A stretch of 64,000 bases of DNA from Bacteroidaceae bacterium (GTDB lineage Bacteria > Bacteroidota > Bacteroidia > Bacteroidales > Bacteroidaceae): positions 62,001-126,000 of the forward strand of contig JAFROT010000015.1 of assembly GCA_017429525.1 (NCBI GenBank), given 5' to 3'. Position 1 is the stretch's first letter. Each line of letters starts with the position of its first letter. Both the position numbers and the translations under genes were made by a program. This document shows, piece after piece, positions 7,639-17,409 of this stretch. The notes beneath the pieces are model-generated. The model had not been told where the DNA came from, did no database searches, and saw only the letters and a list, made by a program, of their open reading frames with translations.

Positions 7639-10260
7639 TTATTTCACCACCACCTTCTCTGTTGCCTGCTTGTTGCCGCAGAAAGCACGGAGGATGTAGA
7701 CGCCAGGACGAAGCGAGGACGGGACCTCGAGTTCGCCGTCGCGCATGAAGCTCTGCTGGTAGACAACGGCACCCGTTGACGAACAGATCTGCACGGGCAC
7801 CTGCAGGCGGTCAGCACACGTGATGGAGAGGGGCAGACGCTCGCCGGCACGGACAATCGTGCGTGCGGGTTTGACAGCGAATACCGCAGCCTCCGTGGCA
7901 GCGGCTGCCATCTCGTCGATGCCCGTATAGTTGAAGTTAGGATCCTTAATGGTCTGGCTCCACTTGTACCATTTCAGCGTAGGCGTAGCGGGTTGCCAGG
8001 CGTTCTGCCCCATCTTCAGGTGATAGTTGTGGTGCGTCTTGCGCGTCGTCTCGCCTTCGTAGATATAGTCGGTGTTGCAGATGATGGCCATCACAACGCC
8101 ATTGGCGGGCTTCTCAGGCATGAGCATCGACACCTCTACATTATGGCGGCGACGGCTCTCGAAGGGCTGTCCATAGTAGATCTTACCTGACTCTGAACGG
8201 TAGCAGAGCATGCAAACCATATTGGAGGTGAAGGGACGGAAGGTTATGCTTACAACGTCGCCCGCCCTGGCGCTGGTGTGGAGCACCACTTGATTGGCGC
8301 CGCTCCAGCCAGGAGTCGTGCGCCACTCCGGGCGCCACCATCCCACGCTGTCGGGGTTGGCGATGGCAGTCATCTTGGCATAGGGCGTGGCTTTCCATGC
8401 GGCAGGTTCCAGCCATGTCGGCATCCGGTTGGCAGCAGCCTCTGAGATGACGTTCAACTGCCAGTTGGCATCGAGTAGCTGCTCGCAAGCCTTCGACCAC
8501 ATACCCACGTCGATCATTGCCTGCCGTGCGCGATACTCGAGGATGAGGCTGCGCATCTGCTTGTCGCCGAGTCCTGGTATCTTCTTGCCGCCCTCGGTGC
8601 AGCCTTCAGCCATGCCTTGCAGCACGCGCTTCTTGCAGTAGCGCCATATCCAGGGGATGCTGCCCTTGCCCAGGATCTCACTGCAGAAATGCGGGAAGAG
8701 CTCGCCGTACTGCACGCCGCCGAGCAGGTTGCGCCACGTGCAGACCTGCTGACCACCGCTGTACATGTTGACGCCCTCGGCCGAGGGGCCGCCGAACGAG
8801 TCGTCCTGCAGCCATCCAGAGTAGCACTCAATGGGCATGAACGGGGCGATCATATTGCCTGCGCTGAGGAATCCCATCGACTCCGGCTCGCGCCCGCTCT
8901 TGCGCACTTCAGCCTCGCCCTGCAGCCACGTGTTACCTCCCTCGTGGAACCAGGCCGACTGCTTGCAGCCTTCGAGGTCGGCGAACGTGGCATGAATGCC
9001 CTCGTGCACGCAGGCGTTCTGCTGCGCGACGCGGTCGCCGTAGGTGCACTTCGGGTCGAAGCTGTAGATGGGATAGTAGCTAAGGAAGACCATGGGCCAG
9101 CTGGAGCCATTGTAGGTGGTGGCGCTCTGCCAGCCGCCCGTAGCCGTGTTGGGCGTGCCGGCATCGAAGCTCAAGCTGGAGCCGTAGCCGTAGACCTGGC
9201 TGTAGTAGCCGTTGCGGGCGCGCTTGTCGGGCGGCCATCCCATCTCGTTGCGGAAGTAGGCGAAGTCCTCGTCCATCTTCTTGGCCAGCAGACGCATGGA
9301 CTCCTCGGTGATGAGCGGGTTGGCGTTAGGTCCTACGGCCACGCTCCACCACTCGCCATTGACGCGCCTGGCCACACCCACATCTTCGGGCAGCGGCCCC
9401 TTGGAGGGCGGCGGCAAGTTGGGATATTCCGAGCGGAAATCGTAGTCGAGCGTGGGCGAATAAGCGGGCCATTGGTAGCCGATGCGGGGGTCGTACTCGC
9501 CAGCGACGAGAACCGTGAAGACGACCGTAGCCACGGCTCCACAGGGGCGTTCGTAGCAGAGCGTATAGAAGCCTCCGGCCCCCACCTCCCGCGTGGGTCC
9601 GGTGCTGACGACCTCGCCCTGCTCGTCGAGCCAGTACCAGTTGGGGGCTTCGTCGTCGCCATCGGGCAGGGTGAGCGTGGCCTCGAGGGTCGTCGTCTCG
9701 CCCGGTTGGATGGTGATTTTCTCGGCAGCAGCCTTCAGGCGCGGGGCAGCACAGTCGTCGAGCGGATAGCCCTGCACGGTGAACTCGATCACGCCACAAG
9801 CCACGTCGTTGCGCATGTAGAGGCGCAGGCGGTTGGTGGTCAGGCCGAGTTCCGTATTGGTGGAGATGGTTGCGGCGTTAGGCTCGGCGATATCGGCGGC
9901 TCGCTGCCAGGCGTGTCCGTCCCAGGTCATCAGGTAGGCTTCGGTGGGGACAGCGATACTGTCGCCGCTCTCTTTCCATTTCACGGTGGTGCGGCTGATG
10001 GAGCAAAGTCCCGACCAGTTGTATTCGATGTAGGCAAGTTCGCCAAAGCTGTCGCGCCCGCGATAGCTGCTCCAGTAGCCCGAGGCCTGCGTCGAGAGTC
10101 CGTCGTTGACGACCTGAGTAGGATGCCCGGGCTCCGCATAGGAGCAGCGCACGGCCGTCGTCATCGTGTGCAGCGCCTGACGCTTGTTCTGGGCCCAGGC
10201 AGGCAGTGCAGCAGCTACGATTGTTGCCACGAGAAAGACTCGCGTGAAGATTGATTTCAT
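7639..10260 (-). CDS. Secreted HExxH (gluzincin-like) protein
   Basis: 873 residues with a signal peptide ending in AWAQ. The N-terminal part (about 35-165) looks like a discoidin-type beta-sandwich (ASGYWSSYRG, LRLYMRNDVACGVIEF). The middle carries a zinc-peptidase signature: His419-Glu420-x-x-His423 (HEGIH) with a second glutamate 17 residues on (WFHEGGNTW, Glu440), close to the HExxH-x18-E pattern of gluzincins. The C-terminus (ICSSTGAVVY to the final EKVVVK) resembles a T9SS type A sorting domain. Predicted role: cell-surface or secreted metallopeptidase, substrate unknown. I do not recognise a named family. Confidence 0.75.
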   Translation of the reverse strand: MKSIFTRVFLVATIVAAALPAWAQNKRQALHTMTTAVRCSYAEPGHPTQVVNDGLSTQASGYWSSYRGRDSFGELAYIEYNWSGLCSISRTTVKWKESGDSIAVPTEAYLMTWDGHAWQRAADIAEPNAATISTNTELGLTTNRLRLYMRNDVACGVIEFTVQGYPLDDCAAPRLKAAAEKITIQPGETTTLEATLTLPDGDDEAPNWYWLDEQGEVVSTGPTREVGAGGFYTLCYERPCGAVATVVFTVLVAGEYDPRIGYQWPAYSPTLDYDFRSEYPNLPPPSKGPLPEDVGVARRVNGEWWSVAVGPNANPLITEESMRLLAKKMDEDFAYFRNEMGWPPDKRARNGYYSQVYGYGSSLSFDAGTPNTATGGWQSATTYNGSSWPMVFLSYYPIYSFDPKCTYGDRVAQQNACVHEGIHATFADLEGCKQSAWFHEGGNTWLQGEAEVRKSGREPESMGFLSAGNMIAPFMPIECYSGWLQDDSFGGPSAEGVNMYSGGQQVCTWRNLLGGVQYGELFPHFCSEILGKGSIPWIWRYCKKRVLQGMAEGCTEGGKKIPGLGDKQMRSLILEYRARQAMIDVGMWSKACEQLLDANWQLNVISEAAANRMPTWLEPAAWKATPYAKMTAIANPDSVGWWRPEWRTTPGWSGANQVVLHTSARAGDVVSITFRPFTSNMVCMLCYRSESGKIYYGQPFESRRRHNVEVSMLMPEKPANGVVMAIICNTDYIYEGETTRKTHHNYHLKMGQNAWQPATPTLKWYKWSQTIKDPNFNYTGIDEMAAAATEAAVFAVKPARTIVRAGERLPLSITCADRLQVPVQICSSTGAVVYQQSFMRDGELEVPSSLRPGVYILRAFCGNKQATEKVVVK

Positions 10261-10295
10261 GTCCGTAAGCAGTCGTTAGTTAGTAAATGTTGGTG

Positions 10296-10327
10296 CAAAG
10301 TTAAGTGTTTTTTGCTACACTCACAAA
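10296..10327 (-). promoter_or_regulatory. Bacteroidota-type promoter for the HExxH protein gene
   Basis: On the minus strand, TTTG at 10327-10324, a 20-nt gap, and TAACTTTG at 10303-10296, 35 nt upstream of the ATG at 10260. Confidence 0.7.
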
Positions 10328-10388
10328 ACTTTTGACCAAAAAAAGAGGTATTCAGGCAAGAACTTACATAAATGTCTGAATATGAAGG

Positions 10389-10468
10389 CCCGTAGCGGCG
10401 AACGAATTCAGGCAGGGGTTCCATCCTGCGGACTTCGCCTCTGCCTGAATCTCATTCGTCCCTACGGG
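10389..10468. repeat. Large inverted repeat downstream of M16 protease gene
   Basis: The arms are about 10389-10418 (CCCGTAG...TTCAGGCAG) and 10438-10468 (CTGCCTGAA...CTACGGG), with a roughly 20-base loop and a short mismatch in each arm. It lies between the stop of the M16 gene and the promoter of the next gene. It could act as a terminator or as a folded mobile repeat. Confidence 0.6.
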
Positions 10469-10493
10469 ACTCTTTTCGCTATTTCAGGGTTAC

Positions 10494-13331
10494 CTATTCC
10501 TGCGCCGCTTCGGGCTCCATGACCACGCGCACGCGGTTGCCCTCGGTCAGGATGGTGGTAGCCATCTGCTTAACATTGGAAGGAGTGATGGCGCTGACGA
10601 CCTGCTCGTAGTTCTCGGCGGGGTCGTAGCCGCGGCGCACAATGCTGGCGATGCGGCTCATCCAGAAGCCATTCTCGCGCTGGTTCTGCTTGAAGGTCTT
10701 CAGCAAATATTCCTTCGCCTTGCTGACGCTCTCCTCGCTGACGCCATTCTCGGCGACGTCCTCGAAGACGTCCTGCACGATCTGCAGGCAGGTGTCGGTC
10801 ATCTCAGGTTTGAGGGGGAAGGCGGCCTGGAGTACGTAGCGTGGGCGGTCGTCGCTGCCGCGAGTGATCATGCCCTGGGCACTGGTGGAGTAGGCTGCGC
10901 CGAGCTCCTCGCGGATCTTCTTGAGGTACTGCTCGGCAACGCAGTTACCAAGGATGGTCATGAGGGCCGTGTTGCGCACGGTCATCTCAGTGTCGCCCGT
11001 CCATGCGCTGACGATGAAGCTCTGGGGCGTCTGCATCTTCTTCTGGTAGCGGTTGGTGACGTCGCCGGTGACGAAGTTGAGGCCCGGGTCGACAGGCTTG
11101 TCCTTGCGCTTCACCTTCGGGAGCGTGGCCAGGTACTGGGCAGCCAGTTCGCGGATCTGCACCTCGTCAATATTTCCGAGGAACATGAAGGTGAAGTCGC
11201 TGGCGTCGGCAAAGCGGTCGGCCCACATCTCGAGGATGCGGTCGTAGTTGACCTGGTCGACCTCGGCCTCGGTCATCGGCTGCAGGCGCGGGTTGTGGCC
11301 GTAGAGCGTAGCCTGAATGGAGTCGCTGAGGCTCGACATCGGGTCGAGGTCCTTGTTGCGCAGGGTCTCCTTGAGTCCTGCGAGGTAAGAGGCGACGGCT
11401 TCTTCGTCCTTCTCGCGCGGCTGGAAGGTCATGTAGATAAGCTCGAAGAGCGTCTGGATATCCTTCTTCGACGAGAAGCCCGAGAAGCTCTCCTCGCGCA
11501 GGCCTACGCCAGCCGAGCTGCGCACGTTCTTTCCGGCGAGGGCTTTGGTAAGTTCGGTGGAGCTGAAGCCGCCGATCTTAGAGTGGCTCATGACGCCGTC
11601 GAAGGCCTCGAGGTTGATGCGCTCGCTGACGGGATAGCGGCCTACGCCGCCGTCGCTCCACGCCATCATGCGGATCTCGTCGTCCTTGAAGTCGGTCTGC
11701 TTCATGATGACTTTCACGCCGTTGGAGAGCGTGAGCACCTTAGAGTCGCAGGGGCCGGCAGCCTCCTTCTTCACCTTTCCGGGCTTGGGGAGGTTCTCGA
11801 TGAGCGGACCGGTCTTCACGTTGTCGACCCAGGCGGTGAGCTGCGACTGCTGAGCGGCGTGAATGGCGCCGAGTAGCTGGTCCTTCGTCGGGATGGCGAG
11901 GCCCTCCTTCTCGGGGTTGAGCGAGAGGACGACGAGGTTCGTGTCCGTGCGGCTGATATACTGCTGGATGGTCTGGCTGAATGCCTCGGCGGGAACCTGC
12001 GGGAACACCTGCTGCATCAGCTGGTACTCCATCTCGATGCCGGGAATCGGCTCGTTGTTGAGGAATGAGCGGTAGTACTCGTGAGCGTAGTTGATGCTCT
12101 TCTGCTTGTCGCGGTTGTTGAAGAGCTGCTCCATGCTGGAGAGGCGGTTGAGCACGGCGCGGTCGATCTCGCCCTTGGTGAAGCCGAACTCGTCGACGCG
12201 ATAGACTTCCTCCATCACGGCCTTGACGGCCTCTTCGACGCGCCCTTCCTTCGGCACGATCTCAATGTTGAAGGCCCCCGTGACTTTCGACGAGAGCAGG
12301 AACTCGCCATCGCTGACGCTTGCGCCGTGGAAGGGGCAGTCGGCCTTGAGCGAGAGCTCGCGCAGGCGCTGGTTGAGCACGCTGGTGGCGGTGCTGATGA
12401 TGTTTTCGGCCAGATATGTGGGCAGGGTGTTGCGCACGCTGTCGGGGATAGCGGGGTGCTTCATCGAGATCATGACTACCTGCGAGGTTACCTCGGGGTC
12501 GCTGTCGCTGACGACGACGGCCTCGGTGTTGTCGGGCACGCTGTAGTTGACGCGCTGCGCCACGGGCTGCTTGACGGTGATGGGCCCGAAGAGGTTCTTG
12601 ATCTTGCCTTCGACCTGGTCGACGTCGATATCACCTACGACGATGATGCCCTGCAGATCCGGGCGATACCATTTGTGGTAGTAGGCGCGCAGGGTGTCAT
12701 ACGGGCACTCGTCGACGACCTCCATCAGTCCGATGGGGAAGCGGCGGCCGTAGCGGCTATTGGACATCAGTTCCTCGAGGTGCTTGACGAGGATGCGGGT
12801 GAAGCCCGTGTTGCGCATGCGCCATTCGCCGTGGATGACGCCGCGCTCCTTGTCGATCTCCTTGCCGTCGAGCGTCAGGTCGTGGCTCCAGTCGTGCAGG
12901 ATGAGCAGGCAGGAGTCGATGGCGCCCTCGCGGGCAGGCACGTTGTCGATGTTGTAGACGGTCTCCTCGACGCTGGTGTAGGCGTTGAGCTGAGCGCCGA
13001 ACTTCACGCCGATGCCCTCGAGGTACTCGATGAGGGAGCTGTCGGGGAAGTGGGTCGTTCCGTTAAAGCACATGTGCTCGAGGAAGTGGGCGAGGCCGCG
13101 CTGGCTCTCCTCTTCCTGGATGGAGCCCACCTTCTGCGCGATGTAGAAAAAGGCCTGGTTCTTAGGCTCTTCGTTGTGACGGATGTAGTAGGTCAGTCCG
13201 TTGTCGAGGTGGCCTACGCGCACCTTCGGGTCGACGGGCAGAGGCTGCATCAGCTGGCTCATGTCCTGGGCTGCTGCCTGCAAGGCGAGCAGGCCGAGGG
13301 CGGCCGTCATGAGAATCTGTTTAAGTTTCAT
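10494..13331 (-). CDS. M16 family zinc peptidase (double-domain)
   Basis: 945 residues with a signal peptide (LLALQAAAQ). The inverted zinc motif HxxEH is at His82-Phe-Leu-Glu85-His86 (AHFLEHMCFNGT), followed by the helper glutamate region (NAYTSVEETVY). The length fits the double-size PqqL-like M16 proteins of Bacteroidota: an active N-terminal half and an inactive C-terminal half. Predicted periplasmic processing protease; substrates cannot be read from the sequence. It is transcribed with the next gene direction but separated from it by a large inverted repeat. Confidence 0.9.
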   Translation of the reverse strand: MKLKQILMTAALGLLALQAAAQDMSQLMQPLPVDPKVRVGHLDNGLTYYIRHNEEPKNQAFFYIAQKVGSIQEEESQRGLAHFLEHMCFNGTTHFPDSSLIEYLEGIGVKFGAQLNAYTSVEETVYNIDNVPAREGAIDSCLLILHDWSHDLTLDGKEIDKERGVIHGEWRMRNTGFTRILVKHLEELMSNSRYGRRFPIGLMEVVDECPYDTLRAYYHKWYRPDLQGIIVVGDIDVDQVEGKIKNLFGPITVKQPVAQRVNYSVPDNTEAVVVSDSDPEVTSQVVMISMKHPAIPDSVRNTLPTYLAENIISTATSVLNQRLRELSLKADCPFHGASVSDGEFLLSSKVTGAFNIEIVPKEGRVEEAVKAVMEEVYRVDEFGFTKGEIDRAVLNRLSSMEQLFNNRDKQKSINYAHEYYRSFLNNEPIPGIEMEYQLMQQVFPQVPAEAFSQTIQQYISRTDTNLVVLSLNPEKEGLAIPTKDQLLGAIHAAQQSQLTAWVDNVKTGPLIENLPKPGKVKKEAAGPCDSKVLTLSNGVKVIMKQTDFKDDEIRMMAWSDGGVGRYPVSERINLEAFDGVMSHSKIGGFSSTELTKALAGKNVRSSAGVGLREESFSGFSSKKDIQTLFELIYMTFQPREKDEEAVASYLAGLKETLRNKDLDPMSSLSDSIQATLYGHNPRLQPMTEAEVDQVNYDRILEMWADRFADASDFTFMFLGNIDEVQIRELAAQYLATLPKVKRKDKPVDPGLNFVTGDVTNRYQKKMQTPQSFIVSAWTGDTEMTVRNTALMTILGNCVAEQYLKKIREELGAAYSTSAQGMITRGSDDRPRYVLQAAFPLKPEMTDTCLQIVQDVFEDVAENGVSEESVSKAKEYLLKTFKQNQRENGFWMSRIASIVRRGYDPAENYEQVVSAITPSNVKQMATTILTEGNRVRVVMEPEAAQE

Positions 13332-13434
13332 TTTTGTTAAGAGTTAGTTTAGTGAGTTATCGTTTCTGAATGATCACATTTCCTGAGGTTGCTGCTCTTT
13401 ATGTCGGTCGGGCGCGGAAGTGACCCTTGGGGTT

Positions 13435-13552
13435 AACGCTAACGATAAAGAAAACGAAAACTGGCTGCGCATAGTCAGTCAAAGTATGTTAAGCTGCCGT
13501 CAACGTTTTCGTTTTCGTTAACGTTTTCGTTAACGTTAACGTTTTCGTTGTC
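13435..13552. repeat. Inverted pair of 6-bp arrays (GTTTTC/GTTAAC units)
   Basis: Units AACGAT/AAAACG run from about 13435 to 13460. Complementary units (GTTTTC, GTTAAC) run from about 13500 to 13552, with a non-repetitive spacer between. The layout matches the 7-bp inverted pairs elsewhere in the window but with a 6-bp period. It lies just beyond the CotH-like gene's stop. Confidence 0.7.
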
Positions 13553-13566
13553 GTCGTCGTTCCCGC

Positions 13567-15459
13567 TCACCACCATCCGCTTGTGATCGTGAAGTGAACG
13601 CGCACGTTCACCTTGAGGCGCTTGCCGTCGACGGGGTACTGATACTGCATCACCACGGTGTGCTCCTCGTCGTAACAGTTGTCCTGATAGAGGCCGCAGT
13701 CCCAGTTGAACAGGTCGTCGAACACTTCTATGTAGACATGCCCCTGGGCATAGGCGCCGGGGTTGCCGTTGGCGTCGAACCATCCGCCGAAAGTGCCGTT
13801 CGTGCGGTTCTGGCCTTCGCTGCCATCGGCCATCAGCGGCACGATGGTCATCAGGCTCTCGTCGAAGCTGTCGTCGGCGACGCCCAGCAGCTCCAGCACG
13901 CGTGCGCGGTGGACCTTCACCTGCACGTCCTGATGGTAGCCGTTCCAGTAGTTCATCGTCACGTGCTGGTTGACGGTTCCGCATACGGCCTCGTCGTCGA
14001 TGGGCTTGACGTCCTGCGGCACGGGTATGTTCCTGACCAGCTCGTCCATGAAACGGGCTCGGTTCTCCAGCCAGACGTGCAGCTTCTGCACCTCCGTGTC
14101 GAAGCTCTTGCCGCGGATGCGCCACTTCAGCTCCTCGCGCTGGATGGCGCCCTGCCGCAAGCCGTCCACGTAGCGCTCCACCTCGGCCCACGGCCGCGTG
14201 ACGATGGAGTCGGCATACTGAGTCCATGTGCGCTTGTAGAGCTCCACGAACTCACGCGTGGCGAAGAGGTCGGTGAAGAACTGCGGCACGTAGGCGTAAT
14301 TGCCGTTGCGGCGCACGGGATCCGTGCCCATCACCGTCTCGCGGTAGTTGGTGAAGAAGGTATGCCCCGAGTACATATTAGTCCAGTCGAAGTCGTAGCC
14401 GGCGTCGAAGTCCCACAGCGGCCCCATGCGCCACGGCCCGTCGCCATCCTTGTGCAGGAAGATGCTGCGCGGAGCCGACAACTCGACATTATAGACCAGC
14501 TCCTGGATGATCAGGTAGCGGGCCATCGACTCCATGTCCAGGAGCGCCGAGGCCTTCTCGTAGTCACGGTCCTTGATGGCGGCTTCCAGCTGCCCGAACA
14601 CGCCTCGAATGCTGTCGCGGCGAGCATCGGTCAGCAGCTCGTCGTCGGGGTATTTCACGGCGGCCGGCATGCTGTAGCCCTTCGTCCAGAAATTGTTCGT
14701 CGCCTCAGCAGCCTCGGCAGGGCCGTCGTCCACGTCGAGCGTCAGCAGGATGCCGCGCTCGTCCGAGACCGCCACGCGGTTCTCGCCCTGCTGCACCTGC
14801 TCCGTCAGCTGGTAGAGGCCGCGGTAGTTGTTGTTCACGAAGAGTTCTACGTAACGCGAGTGGTTCGTGTAGGGCAGACCCATCATGCGCCCCAGCTCGT
14901 AGACGTACGTGTTCATCATGTCGGTCACGTCGCGGTAGTTGGCCAGCAGCACCCACGACTTGGCCCTGTCCATGCCCAGCATCTTCTGCTTGCGGTCGAG
15001 CTTGATGCGATAGGGCTTCTTGTCGTACCAGAGGAAAGTCGAGTTGCCGCGCCCGCGTATGCCGGCATGCGCCCATCGGCAACCATAGCTGTCCGCGCCG
15101 TTGAGGCCGACGTAGCAGGGCAGGTACTCGTCGCGCGAGGTGATCTCGCGGCCGTCCTGGGTGAAGACGAAGAGCTGGAACACCTGATACTTGTCCTTCA
15201 GCTCGCCCTCAGCGAGGTCGTCGAACGTCAGGCTGTCCACCTCGTCCTTGGCCACCGGCACGACGAAGCCGTCGCGCTGCGTGATCAGCAGCCGCGTGCC
15301 GTCGGCGCTCAGCGTGCCGCTCACGACGCTGTCCACCGCCACGGGCAAGGCCCACGGCGCGTCCACCGCATGCCGATGGACGACCATCCAGCTCTGCGCG
15401 TCCGCCATCAAGGCCGACAGCGCGAAGACGATCAAAAGGAAAGCTCTGAAGCGGTGCAT
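13567..15459 (-). CDS. CotH-like kinase family secreted protein
   Basis: 630 residues from the ATG at 15459 (MHRFRAFLLIVFALSALMAD, a signal peptide). The reading frame stays open far upstream, but that part has no signal peptide and crosses the neighbouring promoter, so I reject it. The central part matches the CotH family: GIRGRGNSTFLW, KPYRIKLDRKQKM, SWVLLANYRD, NNNYRGLYQLTEQV, and the GPLWDFDAGYDFDW motif typical of CotH-like atypical kinases. In spores CotH phosphorylates coat proteins; in Bacteroidota the role is unknown. A TAATTTTG element at 15492-15485 could be the -7 site. Confidence 0.85.
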   Translation of the reverse strand: MHRFRAFLLIVFALSALMADAQSWMVVHRHAVDAPWALPVAVDSVVSGTLSADGTRLLITQRDGFVVPVAKDEVDSLTFDDLAEGELKDKYQVFQLFVFTQDGREITSRDEYLPCYVGLNGADSYGCRWAHAGIRGRGNSTFLWYDKKPYRIKLDRKQKMLGMDRAKSWVLLANYRDVTDMMNTYVYELGRMMGLPYTNHSRYVELFVNNNYRGLYQLTEQVQQGENRVAVSDERGILLTLDVDDGPAEAAEATNNFWTKGYSMPAAVKYPDDELLTDARRDSIRGVFGQLEAAIKDRDYEKASALLDMESMARYLIIQELVYNVELSAPRSIFLHKDGDGPWRMGPLWDFDAGYDFDWTNMYSGHTFFTNYRETVMGTDPVRRNGNYAYVPQFFTDLFATREFVELYKRTWTQYADSIVTRPWAEVERYVDGLRQGAIQREELKWRIRGKSFDTEVQKLHVWLENRARFMDELVRNIPVPQDVKPIDDEAVCGTVNQHVTMNYWNGYHQDVQVKVHRARVLELLGVADDSFDESLMTIVPLMADGSEGQNRTNGTFGGWFDANGNPGAYAQGHVYIEVFDDLFNWDCGLYQDNCYDEEHTVVMQYQYPVDGKRLKVNVRVHFTITSGWW

Positions 15460-15534
15460 CGCGAGGTTCTGTTGAATTTTCGTGGCAAAATTACACTTAT
15501 TTTCGGTAACGACCGCCATTTTCTGCAGAAAAGT

Positions 15535-15565
15535 ATTGCAAATTGACGTTTTTTTCGTACCTTTG
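15535..15565 (+). promoter_or_regulatory. Promoter for the NlpC/P60 gene
   Basis: ATTG at 15535-15538 (one change from TTTG), a 19-nt gap, and TACCTTTG at 15558-15565. The ATG is 112 nt downstream at 15677, so the leader is long. Confidence 0.6.
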
Positions 15566-15676
15566 CGCCCGAATTCGCAGGAACGCCAGTTTTTCTGACC
15601 GCCGACGCACGTCGCGCAGCCTCCGTTTCCGCCCCTACAACCGCCTCGCGACGAGGCCGAAACTTTACCGAAAAGA

Positions 15677-16297
15677 ATGAGTAAGAAAGCCATCTGCCTG
15701 CTGTTCTGCCTGAGCACATTCAGCTTCGCCAACACCCCCATCCGCCACCGCACCGTCGAGCCCAGGCCCGACCTCTTGGTCGTGCAGTCGGCTGCACAAT
15801 CGCGCCTGGCCGAGGTCCTCGAGCCCTTGTCTGTCGCCGTCGAGACCCAAACCGACGACGCCCTCGCCGCCACCACCCTCGCCGACCACGGCGTGCTGCG
15901 CGGCATCGCCAGCGACCTCATCACGGCCGCCAAGCGCCACATCGGCGCCCGCTACTCCAGCGGCTGCAGCGGCCCCAAGGCCTTCGACTGCTCGGGCTTC
16001 ACCAGTTACGTCTTCGCCCGCATGGGCATCACGCTCAAGCGCTCCTCGCGCGAGCAGGTCACGCAGGGCGAGGCCGTTCGCCGCCGCACCGACCTCCAGC
16101 CCGGCGACCTCGTCTTCTTCGGCCGTGGCGGCCGCGGCGTCAACCACGTAGGCATCGTCACCGATGTCGAGGCCGACGGCACCTTCCAGTTCATCCACGC
16201 CAGCACCTCACGGGGCGTGCGCATTGATTCCTCGTCCGACAGCTATTGGACGCGCCGTTATGTCAGCGCCCGCCGCATCCTCGGCACAGAGGTCTGA
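15677..16297 (+). CDS. NlpC/P60 family cell-wall hydrolase
   Basis: 206 residues with an N-terminal signal peptide (LLFCLSTFSFAN). The NlpC/P60 cysteine peptidase domain fills the C-terminal half: catalytic Cys105 (FDCSGF), His157 (VNHVGIV) and His174 (FIHAST), with the LQPGDLVFF signature between. Such enzymes cut gamma-D-Glu-diaminopimelate or nearby bonds in peptidoglycan stem peptides. It is divergent from the CotH-like gene. Confidence 0.93.
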   Translation: MSKKAICLLFCLSTFSFANTPIRHRTVEPRPDLLVVQSAAQSRLAEVLEPLSVAVETQTDDALAATTLADHGVLRGIASDLITAAKRHIGARYSSGCSGPKAFDCSGFTSYVFARMGITLKRSSREQVTQGEAVRRRTDLQPGDLVFFGRGGRGVNHVGIVTDVEADGTFQFIHASTSRGVRIDSSSDSYWTRRYVSARRILGTEV

Positions 16298-16351
16298 GCA
16301 CCCCCCGAAGCCCGCTCCGCCCTTCAGGCGACAGCCGACAACCCCATAGGA

Positions 16352-16397
16352 CGCAGAGACACAGAGCCACACGACTCCCTGTCCCTGCGTCTCTTTT
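16352..16397 (+). terminator. Possible terminator of the NlpC/P60 gene
   Basis: Imperfect stem CGCAGAGACA / TGTCCCTGCG with a T-run (TCTCTTTTTT) after the right arm, 55 bases past the stop codon. Confidence 0.5.
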
Positions 16398-16459
16398 TTG
16401 TGCCCCATAACGACGCTCCCCGCCCCGCCATTCCCATCGCATCACGCCTACCGACGCGC

Positions 16460-16538
16460 GGCCCTGCACGTCCGTTCGCGCGGCCCTGCACGTCCGTTCG
16501 TATGGCCCTTCACGTCCGTTCGCGAAGGGCTGTGCGTC
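16460..16538. repeat. 22-bp tandem repeat, locus 1
   Basis: Three clear 22-bp units sharing CCCTGCACGTCCGTTCG, plus a decayed fourth. Related arrays are at 17641-17772 (inverted) and 41622-41731. There are no unique spacers between units, so it is not a CRISPR. Confidence 0.8.
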
Positions 16539-16930
16539 CAGCATCCCCCGCCGGATGAACTGCACCCTCGCCTGCGAGGCCCGCACCGACGCTCCCGACT
16601 GCCCCTTCAAGCGACGCCACGATGAGGCGAATTTGAAAGTTAGTTTAAAGACAAAAAAAGAAAAGAAGCAAAAGAATAAAAAAAGAAAAGCAGCAGCAGC
16701 TGTTAACGCGCGCGCGAGGAAAAGCGTCCAGTGTGCCGCTGTACACAGCGGCCTCCCCAGGGGAGATCGGCTGAGAGTGTCACGCGCATGGGCGTTGAGA
16801 GGCCGGAGATGGCTGTGAGGAGTGAACTATGGAAGAGGGGGCGGAATATTGAAATCAGACACATAAGTGGGTCACTTCAGCAGGTTAGTTTGCATAAAGA
16901 ATAAAGGACCACCCCAAACGATTAAGACGT

Positions 16931-17302
16931 ATGAAGGTATTAGGTAACATCATCTGGGTGTTGTTTGGCGGGCTTAAGATGGCTTGCCTTTACATCCTAT
17001 CGAGTGTTGCCCTGATGTTTACCATCATCGGTATTCCCTTTGGCTTACAGACGATTAAGCTGGGACTGCTGGCTCTATGGCCCTTTGGTGCGGAGGTCGT
17101 GACGCGGCCAGAGAGCGGATGCCTGAATACGTTCATGAACATCCTCTGGTTGCTGTTGGGAGGCATCATCATTGTGGTGCTGCACCTGCTGTTGGGTCTT
17201 TTCTTCTGCATTACCATCATCGGCATTCCCTTCGGCTTACAGCATTTCAAATTAGCTCAAATAGCCGTGACGCCTTTTGGCAGGGAAATCACGTACAGAT
17301 AA
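16931..17302 (+). CDS. YccF domain membrane protein
   Basis: 123 residues, almost entirely hydrophobic. The YccF domain is duplicated within the protein: NIIWVLFGG...IIGIPFGLQTIKLG...WPFG and NILWLLLGG...IIGIPFGLQHFKLA...TPFG. About four membrane segments are expected. YccF proteins are inner-membrane proteins of unknown function. It stands alone between two repeat-rich spacers. Confidence 0.9.
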   Translation: MKVLGNIIWVLFGGLKMACLYILSSVALMFTIIGIPFGLQTIKLGLLALWPFGAEVVTRPESGCLNTFMNILWLLLGGIIIVVLHLLLGLFFCITIIGIPFGLQHFKLAQIAVTPFGREITYR

Positions 17303-17409
17303 TGGCTGCTGGTTCTTGTCGTCCAATTTTATCCTTACCATATCCTATAGTCTGGTCAATAACGACAAGCGAAAGCCAGAGTCGGAAAATATCTATGAAG
17401 ATCTGCTTA

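Larger units (their letters stand above)
16298..16930. other. Repeat-rich intergenic region
   Basis: 633 bases with no credible gene. It holds a possible terminator (16352-16397), a 22-bp tandem repeat (16460-16538), and a purine-rich low-complexity stretch (about 16640-16700). The start region of the YccF gene follows. Confidence 0.6.

Noticed and set aside
12081..13340. Long plus-strand open frame opposite the M16 protease gene
   Set aside because: It mirrors the coding strand of a clear protease; GC-rich codon bias opens the opposite frame. The same applies to 8617-10254, 13594-15546 and 59635-61245.
13475..13560. Asn/Glu-rich C-terminal tail (NENVNVNENV)
   Set aside because: It comes from the 6-bp array read in a frame different from the CotH-like gene, which stops at 13567.
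15460..15942. N-terminal extension of the CotH-like protein
   Set aside because: It crosses the divergent promoter and lacks a signal peptide; the ATG at 15459 begins with one.
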